Positions 50,964 to 59,400 of a stretch of 64,000 nt of DNA are shown one piece after another (the stretch's first letter is position 1; each line of letters opens with the position of its first letter). This DNA comes from CAYRHN01 sp964424115 (GTDB taxonomy: Bacteria > Chloroflexota > Anaerolineae > Anaerolineales > Anaerolineaceae), in contig CAYRHN010000001.1 in the NCBI GenBank assembly GCA_964424115.1, positions 1 through 64,000 of the forward strand, written 5' to 3'. The translations under genes were made by a program, and so were the position numbers. The notes under the pieces were generated by a model. It searched no databases. It saw only the letters and a program-made list of their open reading frames with translations, and was not told where the DNA came from.

Positions 50964-51989
50964 ATGTCGCAGAATTACTTGATCACAGGGGGAGCCGGTT
51001 TTATCGGTTCAAATTATGTCTCGCGCCTGGTGCAGCGGGGCGAAAAAGTGACCATCTTTGACAACCTTTCGCGGGCTGGAGCGCGCCTGAACCTGGAATG
51101 GCTGCGCGAAACCTACGGCGACAATGCCTTTAAGTTGATTGCCGCGGATGTGCGGGATGCAGAGGCGATCCGCAAGGCTGCCGCAGATGCAGATGTGATC
51201 GTGCACCTGGCGGCGCAGGTGGCGGTGACCACTTCGGTCACCCACCCGCGCGAAGATTTTGAGATCAATGCCCAGGGGACCTTCAATGTTCTGGAAGCGG
51301 CGCGTGCCTCACGGCACAGCCCGGCCGTGCTGTACGCATCGACCAACAAGGTGTACGGCGGGATGGAAGATGTGGTCATCGCCGAGGACGAGAATCGCTA
51401 TTTTTATGCAGATTACCCGAACGGGATGAGCGAAGCGCGCGGGTTGGATTTTCACTCTCCATACGGATGCTCTAAGGGCTGCGGAGACCAGTATGTGCGC
51501 GACTACCAGCGCATTTATGGACTGCGCACGCTGGTGTTCCGTCAGAGCTGCATTTACGGCACGCGCCAGTTTGGGATCGAAGACCAGGGCTGGGTGGCAT
51601 GGTTTGTCATCGCAGCGATCACCGGGCGGCCGATCACCATTTACGGCGACGGCAAGCAGGTGCGCGACATCCTGTTCGTGGATGATCTACTGGATGCTTA
51701 TGATGCCGGATTGAAGAATATCGACAGGGTTGCCGGGCAGGTCTATAACATTGGCGGTGGCCACGATAAGGTGATCTCGGTTTGGAAGCAATTCGGTCCG
51801 ATGCTGGAAAAGTTGCTGGGACGGGAAATTCCCATTAGTTGGGGGGATTGGCGGCCTGGCGACCAGAAAGTGTATATTTCGGACATTTCCAAGGCGCAGC
51901 GAGAGCTGGGGTGGTCGCCAAAGATCGGCGTTCAGGAAGGTGTACGGCGCCTGTTCGATTGGGTTCAGGCCAGCCGGAGCAGTTTCTAG
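50964..51989 (+). CDS. NAD-dependent sugar epimerase/dehydratase (CDP-paratose 2-epimerase-like)
   Basis: A 341-residue extended-SDR enzyme acting on nucleotide sugars. It has LITGGAGFIGS (6-16), the catalytic Y167 and K171 in PYGCSKG, and the block GTRQFGIEDQGWVAWFV that I associate with CDP-paratose/CDP-tyvelose epimerases. The sugar cannot be fixed by eye. GGAGG lies 5-8 nt before the ATG. It ends 1 nt before the glycosyltransferase, so they are coupled. Confidence 0.88.
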   Translation: MSQNYLITGGAGFIGSNYVSRLVQRGEKVTIFDNLSRAGARLNLEWLRETYGDNAFKLIAADVRDAEAIRKAAADADVIVHLAAQVAVTTSVTHPREDFEINAQGTFNVLEAARASRHSPAVLYASTNKVYGGMEDVVIAEDENRYFYADYPNGMSEARGLDFHSPYGCSKGCGDQYVRDYQRIYGLRTLVFRQSCIYGTRQFGIEDQGWVAWFVIAAITGRPITIYGDGKQVRDILFVDDLLDAYDAGLKNIDRVAGQVYNIGGGHDKVISVWKQFGPMLEKLLGREIPISWGDWRPGDQKVYISDISKAQRELGWSPKIGVQEGVRRLFDWVQASRSSF

Positions 51990-51990
51990 G

Positions 51991-53157
51991 ATGCGCATTC
52001 TGACCGTTTTGACCTATTACCGCCCGCACATCAGCGGGTTGACGATCTATGCCGAGCGGTTGGCGCAGGCGCTGGTGAAACGCGGGCACGAGGTGACCAT
52101 CCTGACTTCGCAATTCGACAAGAGCTTGCCGAAGGAAGAGGTGGTGGAAGGAGTGAGGATCGTGCGCGTGCCGGTGGCCTTCCGGGTGAGCAAGGGGGTG
52201 ATCATGCCCTCTTTTGGTTACCTAGCGAGCAAGCTGGTAGCGCAGCACGATGTGATCCAGCTGCACCTGCCGCAATTCGATGCGGCGGGGGTGGCGCTGC
52301 GCGGGCGCTTGCTGAAAAAACCGACAGTGATCACCTATCATTGCGACCTGTTCATGCCGCCGGGGATAACCGCCTGGCTGGCGAACCAGGCGGTGCGGGT
52401 GATGAACAACCTCACAGCCATTTCTACTCACCGGATCGTAACCTATACGCGCGATTATGCGGAAAACTCTTCTTTCTTGCGCCGCTATATGCGCAAGCTG
52501 CACGTTATCCCACCGCCAGTAGTATTGCCTGAAGTGGGGAGCGAGGAGGTGGCGGCTTTTGCGCAGGAGAATAATGCGGAAAACCACCGCCCGGTGATCG
52601 GCATGGCGGCACGCTTCGCCACCGAAAAAGGGGTGGAGATTCTGTTGGATGCGCTGCCGCGGGTTCTGGAGGATTTCCCCAATGCGTTGGTGCTGTTTGC
52701 CGGACCGCACAAGAATATTCTGGGCGAGGAGCAATATGAACGCCGCCTGATGCCGCGTATTGAAGCATACGAGAAGAAAGGTAACTGGAAGTTTGTCGGC
52801 GTGTTGAACCCGCGCCAGATGGCAACCTTCTACCCCAATATTGATGCTTTGGTGCTGCCGAGCCTGAACTCAACCGAGGCCTTTGGGCTGGTGCAGATCG
52901 AGGCGATGATGAACGGCAAGCCGTGCGTGGCGTCCAGCCTGCCGGGAGTGCGCCAACCGGTGTTACAACATGAGATGGGCAAGGTGGTGCCGATCGGGGA
53001 TGCGGCGGCGCTGGGTGAGGCGCTGGTGGAGATCTTTCACGATCCGCAGAAATTCCAACGCGATCCGCAGGCAATTGCGCGGCGCTATGTGCCGGATGCG
53101 ATCGCGCAGGAATACGAGAAGTTGTTCGGCGAGATGCTGAAAAAGAAAAACCATTAA
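51991..53157 (+). CDS. Glycosyltransferase family 4
   Basis: A 388-residue GT-B cytoplasmic glycosyltransferase. The N-terminal Rossmann domain starts MRILTVLTYYRPHISGLTIYAERLAQAL, and the C-terminal domain has the donor site NSTEAFGLVQIEAMMNGKPCVAS (the ExFG..xxEAM signature) and GMAARFATEKGVEILLDALP. No signal or helix. The ATG at 51991 is one base after the epimerase stop with AGG only 2-3 nt before it. It adds a hexose to a lipid- or glycan-linked acceptor; donor unknown. Confidence 0.9.
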   Translation: MRILTVLTYYRPHISGLTIYAERLAQALVKRGHEVTILTSQFDKSLPKEEVVEGVRIVRVPVAFRVSKGVIMPSFGYLASKLVAQHDVIQLHLPQFDAAGVALRGRLLKKPTVITYHCDLFMPPGITAWLANQAVRVMNNLTAISTHRIVTYTRDYAENSSFLRRYMRKLHVIPPPVVLPEVGSEEVAAFAQENNAENHRPVIGMAARFATEKGVEILLDALPRVLEDFPNALVLFAGPHKNILGEEQYERRLMPRIEAYEKKGNWKFVGVLNPRQMATFYPNIDALVLPSLNSTEAFGLVQIEAMMNGKPCVASSLPGVRQPVLQHEMGKVVPIGDAAALGEALVEIFHDPQKFQRDPQAIARRYVPDAIAQEYEKLFGEMLKKKNH

Positions 53158-53285
53158 CCGCGATATAGAAATCCAAGAGCGCACCGAAGGAAAAAGGGAA
53201 GAAAAAAGGAAAAAGCAAGGCAAAGCAGGAACTGGCAAGCAGAACGACAGAAAAGAGAGAAGGAACAGGTAAGCGATCTTATAGC
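53158..53285 (+). other. Purine-rich intergenic spacer
   Basis: Between about 53168 and 53268 the plus strand is overwhelmingly A and G (AAGGAAAAAGGGAAGAAAAA and similar), with no credible gene, terminator or ribosome site. It precedes the methyltransferase. Confidence 0.7.
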
Positions 53286-54083
53286 ATGGAAAATACCTCT
53301 CAAAAAGACTTCTTATGGCTGCAATTGCGCGATATGCCGTATTTCCGTGGACTGCTGCGGGCGGTGGAATCGCGTTTCTACCAGGATATCCCCCTGGAAG
53401 GTCCGGTGCTGGACCTGGGCTGTGGGGACGGACACTTTGTGACCGTCACCTTTGACCACCCGATCGAGGTCGGAATTGACCCGTGGAAAGGGCCAGTGCA
53501 CGAGGCTGCCCGGCGCGGCGGGTATGAGATGGTCAATATTGGTTACGGCGATAAGCTGCCTTACCCGGATGCGTGTTTTGGAAGCGGGATGAGCAATTCG
53601 GTGCTGGAGCACATTCCTGAACTGGATCCGGTGCTGGCAGAGATGCACCGGGTGTTAAAACCGGGCGCGCCATTTGTATTCTGCGTGCCGAACCACAATT
53701 TCCTGGCCAATTTGTCGGTGAGCAATTTCTTTGATAAGGTTGGGCTGCGTTTCCTGGGTAATGCTTATCGGGCTTTCTTCAACCGAATATCGCGGCACCA
53801 CCACTGCGACGACCCGCAGGTCTGGCAAGCGCGCCTGGAAAAGGCCGGTTTTAAGCTGGAACGCTGGTGGCACTACTTTTCCCCTCAGGCGCTGGGCGCG
53901 TTGGAATGGGGACATTATTTTGGGCTGCCTTCTCTGGTGGTGCGCAAGCTGTTTGGGCGTTGGATCCTGGTGCGTCAGCGCTGGAACCTGGCGCCGATCA
54001 TGCGGGCGGTAGAGAAATATTATCACGAAGACCCTGAGCAACCCAAAGGTTCGTACACCTTTTACATCGCCCGGCGTATCTAA
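53286..54083 (+). CDS. SAM-dependent methyltransferase (class I)
   Basis: A 265-residue methyltransferase with the SAM loop VLDLGCGDGHF (41-51), the acidic GIDPWKGP region and SNSVLEHIPELDPVLAEMHRVLKPGAPFVF, the Methyltransf_11 signature. It sits among envelope-glycan genes, so it may methylate a sugar or lipid-linked glycan, an inference. No Shine-Dalgarno is seen; TTATAG lies just upstream. No membrane helix. Confidence 0.88.
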   Translation: MENTSQKDFLWLQLRDMPYFRGLLRAVESRFYQDIPLEGPVLDLGCGDGHFVTVTFDHPIEVGIDPWKGPVHEAARRGGYEMVNIGYGDKLPYPDACFGSGMSNSVLEHIPELDPVLAEMHRVLKPGAPFVFCVPNHNFLANLSVSNFFDKVGLRFLGNAYRAFFNRISRHHHCDDPQVWQARLEKAGFKLERWWHYFSPQALGALEWGHYFGLPSLVVRKLFGRWILVRQRWNLAPIMRAVEKYYHEDPEQPKGSYTFYIARRI

Positions 54084-54113
54084 CCTTACATTTCATCTTC
54101 GGACGGTCAAACC

Positions 54114-56351
54114 ATGAAAGAAGAACCCAGTGTCCTGGATTACGTCAAGTGGATATTCTCCTTCAAGTGGAATCAACCGATGGAGATTCCGCCCCTATCC
54201 GAGGAAGAGCTTCCTGAGGTAGAGAGCGAAGAAACAGCCGGAGAGGCTGAAGGGGAAGGGATAAAGGGGGCGGTCAATGAAGAGGTGCCGCTCCTGGTAA
54301 GGGCGCGCAACTTTTCGCAAGCCCTGCCGTGGCGAAGTATCCTGGCGTTGATCTTTGGCCTGTTGGCGCAATTAGGGCTGGAGCCTCCGCGTTCGTACGA
54401 GAATCCTTCCATCATGGTGCTGATCTTTTACTGGGCGGCGGCCTGCTTCGTGGTATGGGGAGTGCTGGCGAAGGAGTGGGACGCGCCGGAGCCGGCAGAA
54501 GAAGCCGAAGCGCCGATGGCAAGTTTTGTGCGCTGGATTCCCCTGCTGGCCGGGTTCGTGGCCATGCCGCTGGCGCTGATCGCCTTGCTGGGCAACCGTT
54601 TTACCGAAGTGAACGTGCTGTTATGGGCGATGTGCCTGTTGTATATTGTGCTGGCATTCTGGCGTTTTGCGGCGGGAAACCAGTCGATTTTAGCCAGGGC
54701 GCGTGCGTTGTGGGAACGGGTAAAGGAACTGCGGCAGAGGGCGCCGGTGATCCATTTCAAGGTCACGCCGTTCCTGTTCCTGTTGGTGGTGGTGATCGGG
54801 GCGGCGTTGTTCTATCGCTTCCACCAGTTGAACCAGGTGCCGGCGGAAATGTGGAGCGACCACGCCGAGAAATTGCTGGATGTGAACGATTTGTTGAACG
54901 GGCAGCACAAGATATTCTTTGAGCGCAACACAGGCCGCGAGGCATTCCAGTTCTATTGGACGGCGCTGATCGTGCAGGTGACCGGGATGGATCTGGGCTT
55001 CATGGCTTTGAAGCTGGGAACCGTGCTGGCCGGGTTGATCACGTTGTTTTATATGTACCGGCTGGGAAAATTGGTAGGCAATCCCTGGGTGGGATTGCTG
55101 GCATTGCTGCTGGCAGGCGTGGCTTACTGGCCGAATGTGATGAGCCGGGCAGCGCTGCGTTATGCGCTTTACCCGTTATTCGTGGCGCCATTGATGTTCT
55201 ACCTGATCCGCGGCATACGCAGTTCCAACCGCAACGACCTAATCAAGGCGGGGATTGCGTTGGGGTTGGGGCTGCACGGGTACAGCACCTACCGGATCGT
55301 GCCGTTCCTGGTGGTGCTGGCCTTTGGATTGTATTTGCTGCATGCGCAGTCGAAGAACAAACGTAAGCAGGCCCTGGGCGGTTTCTTTATCCTGGCGCTG
55401 GTTTCGCTGGCGGTGTTCCTGCCGCTGCTGAGCTACACATTGGAACACCCGGATATGTTTGGCGGGCGGGCGTTCAGCCGCCTGATCCCGAGCGGGCCGA
55501 CGGAAAAACCGCTGACGGAAATCTTCTTGAACAACACGTGGAAAGCCAGCGTCATGTTTTTCTGGGATAATGGGGAGATCTGGGTACATTCGATCCCACA
55601 CAGGCCGGCGCTGGACCCGGTCAGCGCGGTGCTGTTCTTTATTGGCGTGGTGCTGCTGGTGATCCGTTATGTGCGCAAGCGCAACTGGCTGGATCTGTTC
55701 TTGCTCCTGTCGATCCCGGTGTTGCTGCTGCCTTCGATCTTATCGCTGGCCTTTCCGTCGGAGAACCCTTCCTTGAACCGCACGGCAGGCGCGTATGTGC
55801 CGGTGTTTGTCATCGCAGCGATCGGATTGGAGAGCCTGGGGCGAGCCTGGTTGAGCCGGGCAAAATCCAAAATTGGGATCGCATCGGCGGTTTACGGATT
55901 GACCATGCTGATCATCTTGGTCTTTTCAAAGAACTATGATCTGGTCTTCGACCAATACGCCAACAGCTTCCGCGCTGGGGCGTGGAACACAAGCGAGATG
56001 GGCGAATTGATCAAGGATTTCTCCGCGTCGGTGGGCACATCAGACACGGCGTACGTTGTTCCGTATCCCTACTGGGTGGATACGCGCCTGGTAGGGATCA
56101 ATGCAGGAAATATCGAGAAAGATTATGCTTTGTGGCCGGAGAATTTTGACACAACTCTGAGCGATCCGCGCACCAAGCTGTTTATTTTGAAGATGGAAGA
56201 TACGGTTTCTTTGGATAAATTGCGCCAGTTATATCCCAACGCGATCTACTGGCTGCACCAGGTGCCCGATCTGGTGGGCAAGGATTATTATGTGGTGTTG
56301 GTGCCCGGACAGCCGGGCGAACGATTGGAATCGATCCCCACGCAGCCATGA
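54114..56351 (+). CDS. GT39-type membrane glycosyltransferase (GT-C fold)
   Basis: A 745-residue protein with a cytoplasmic acidic N-terminus (1-60) and about twelve helices. The first extracytoplasmic loop has PAEMWSDHAEKLLD (about 243-256), whose acidic residues match the catalytic loop of PMT/ArnT-type enzymes using polyprenyl-phosphate sugars. A C-terminal soluble part follows the last helices (about 620-745, GDTAYVVPYPYWVDTR). It probably transfers a sugar from a polyprenyl-phosphate donor to a surface acceptor. Family level is firm, substrate unknown. Confidence 0.78.
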   Translation: MKEEPSVLDYVKWIFSFKWNQPMEIPPLSEEELPEVESEETAGEAEGEGIKGAVNEEVPLLVRARNFSQALPWRSILALIFGLLAQLGLEPPRSYENPSIMVLIFYWAAACFVVWGVLAKEWDAPEPAEEAEAPMASFVRWIPLLAGFVAMPLALIALLGNRFTEVNVLLWAMCLLYIVLAFWRFAAGNQSILARARALWERVKELRQRAPVIHFKVTPFLFLLVVVIGAALFYRFHQLNQVPAEMWSDHAEKLLDVNDLLNGQHKIFFERNTGREAFQFYWTALIVQVTGMDLGFMALKLGTVLAGLITLFYMYRLGKLVGNPWVGLLALLLAGVAYWPNVMSRAALRYALYPLFVAPLMFYLIRGIRSSNRNDLIKAGIALGLGLHGYSTYRIVPFLVVLAFGLYLLHAQSKNKRKQALGGFFILALVSLAVFLPLLSYTLEHPDMFGGRAFSRLIPSGPTEKPLTEIFLNNTWKASVMFFWDNGEIWVHSIPHRPALDPVSAVLFFIGVVLLVIRYVRKRNWLDLFLLLSIPVLLLPSILSLAFPSENPSLNRTAGAYVPVFVIAAIGLESLGRAWLSRAKSKIGIASAVYGLTMLIILVFSKNYDLVFDQYANSFRAGAWNTSEMGELIKDFSASVGTSDTAYVVPYPYWVDTRLVGINAGNIEKDYALWPENFDTTLSDPRTKLFILKMEDTVSLDKLRQLYPNAIYWLHQVPDLVGKDYYVVLVPGQPGERLESIPTQP

Positions 56352-56403
56352 ACGGCGGGTTGGAGATTTATTATCCCGCCGCGTAAACGAGAGGTAATTA
56401 TTT

Positions 56404-59400
56404 ATGGATCAAGAAACTTACGTCCAACCCAATCTAGAAGAAGTAGCGACTTTGCCGCAGCCGCCGGCGCCATCCCCGCGTAAACGGCGCGGGCTGCGTT
56501 CGACAGTGATGCCGCTGGTGTGGGCGCTGCTGCTGGGCGCCATTCTGGCGGGGGGTGCTTATTTCCGTTATACAGGAATGCAATGGGACGAAGGGCAGGG
56601 GCTCCATCCGGATGAGCGCTTCCTGGGGCTGGTGCTTTCGGCGATCAAGCCGGTGGACAGCCTGGGAGAGTATTTCAATACCGAAACCTCTCCGCTCAAC
56701 CCGAACAACCGCGGTTATACCTTCTATGTTTACGGCACGCTGCCGATCTTTATCGTGCGTTACCTGGGTTCGTGGCTGGGTGAATCGGGTTTTGGAGACC
56801 TTTCATTGGTGGGGAGGTATGTCTCAGCAACGCTGGACTTGGGAACGGTGCTGCTGGTTTTCTTGATCGCAATGAAATTGTATAAAAAGCCGTGGTTGGC
56901 CTTGTTAGCTGCGGCCTTTGCGTCGTTTTCAGTGCTGCCGATCCAGCTTTCGCATTACAACACGGTGGACACGTATGCGAACTTCTTCATCACGCTAACG
57001 GTCTATTTTGGGGTCAGCGTGATGACCCAGAACCTGGAACTGGTAAAAGAATCGGAAGAGACTGCACCCGCAGCGCGGCGCTCTGACTGGTACTGGCTGA
57101 AAGAGAGCTGGGGAAGCGCCTGGGGGTATATCTGGTTTGGAGTGGCAAGCGGAATGGCGTTGGCCTGCAAGGTGAGCGCAGCGCCAGTGGTGGTGCTGCT
57201 GCCGGGCGCGGCGGCGCTAGTCTTGTTGCGGATGAAAAAGATAGAGCGAGACCATTTCTGGCCGATCCTGGGGCGCAATCTGGTGCTGGGGGGGATTGCG
57301 GCCATTCTTTTGTTCCGTATTTTCCAGCCGTATGCTTTCAGCGGGCCGGGCTTCTTCAATCTCGGGCTGAATTCCAAGTGGGTGCAAAACCTGACCGAGT
57401 TGAGCATGCAAAGTGGCGGGAACGTGGATTTCCCTCCGGCGTTGCAGTGGGCGCGCCGTTCGATCACCTTCTCCTTCCAGAATTTGGTCATCTGGGGGCT
57501 GGGGCTGCCGCTGGGCATTGCCGCCTGGGGCGGGTTCTTGTTGATGGCCTGGCGGATGTTGAAGGGGGAGTTCCAAAAACACGCTTTGCTGTGGGTCTGG
57601 ACGGGAGCATTCTTTGCCTGGCAGTCGATCAACTTTACGCGCAGCATGCGTTACCAGCTACCGGTCTATCCAACCCTGGCGGTCATTGCAGCGTGGGGAA
57701 TTTGTGCGCTGTGGGAGCGGCGGGGCGAAGCGCGCGGCTGGCTGAGCCGGTTGTGGCAGAAGATCCAGCGTCCGCTGGCAGTGCTGGTAGGGGCTGTTGT
57801 GGTGGCGGGCACATTCCTGTGGGCATATGCTTTTGTGCAGATCTACATCCGCCCGGTGACACGCCTGGAGGCGAGTTATTGGATCTACCAGAACATTCCT
57901 GCAGCGATCAATTTGAAGGTGGAAACTGCAAACGGAACCTCGATGCGGTTGGTAAATTATGGGGATACCTACACCATCCGTCCAAATGAGCCGTACCTGA
58001 CCAATTTTGTTGTGCATGAGGATACCGCCCTGACGAGCGTGCTGGTGGATGATGCCAGTTACCAGTTCGCGGAGAATGCGCCGGATACGGTGCGGGTGGG
58101 GGTGCGCATCCTGGATTACGAGAACAACGGCCAGGAGATCGGCTCGGGGGAGTTCCTGGTGAGCAAAGATCAGAACCAACCGGAGTACAGCGTAGCGATG
58201 AACTCCCTGGTGCCTCTCCAGAAGGGACGGCATTATGGGATGAAATTCGAGATCCTGGATGCTGCCGGGCAGGTTTATTTCACCTCGGCGCCTTCTTTGA
58301 AGTTGAACCGGGATTATGAGATCAACAAGGTCTCGGTGAACGAGACGGAGATCCTGCCGGATAGTTCCACCGCAATCAACTTTGTCCCACAAAAAGACGG
58401 CGCTCTGCGCCAGATCAACCTGCCGTTGACCTTCGACGATCAGCCCGGTACACGCACTTACACGCTGACGATCGAGGATGCGGAGGGTAATTCGCGCGGA
58501 GTAGCCGGATTTTCTTATGATCCGAGCACCGGGGTGGGTGGCATTCCGGCAGCCCGCTTCGATCCGTCGGTGGCGCTGGAGGCCGGCAAAGAATATACCC
58601 TGGTGGTGCAGACCATCCTGACCGAACAACGCAGTTGGTTGAAGGGAGAGGTGGAATTTGCCCAATATGGGGATGCGTACCAGTTCCTGTTGAACGATCC
58701 GGCTTATTTGATACGCGATGGAAAACCATACGAATCGAATTTTGTCCCATCTGAGAGCGGCACAGTGACGGAGATCTCCTTTGCGCACGCAGCCCAGGAA
58801 GACCTGAGCGTTGGCGGACCGCAAACGTTGGTGATCAAACTGTATGATACGGCGAATATGGATGCGGCATTGAGTGAAACGCGCCTGACCGCCGATCTGC
58901 GGCCTATGACGGGCAGCACCTATGGCGCTGAATATCATGTGGCGCTGGATACGCCGGTGAGCCTTGAGAGCGGCAGAATGTACCGGATCGTGATCGCGTT
59001 GCAAGGGCAAGGGGCGGTGGCATTGCGCGGCAGCGCCCCGGCCCACGAAAGCTCGTGGGATGACGGGCTGCCGATGCGCGTGGCAGGTTATGACGCTTAC
59101 GGCGGCATGTATCAGCGTGACCTGAACTTCGAGATGTATTGGGATGATAACAGCGAAAAAGTACAGCGCTTTTTGAATGTTTTGAATAACGCGGATTATA
59201 TTTTCATCACCTCCAACCGTCAGTGGGGAACGACTATCCGCGTGCCGGAACGCTACCCGTTGACGACCGCGTATTATAAAGCCTTGATCGGTTGCCCGGA
59301 CGAGGAAGCCATTTTTACCTGTTATGCGGAAGCCAAACCAGGTATGTACCAGGGACAACTGGGTTTTGAGCTGGTGAAAGTATTCCAGTCCGAACCGAGC

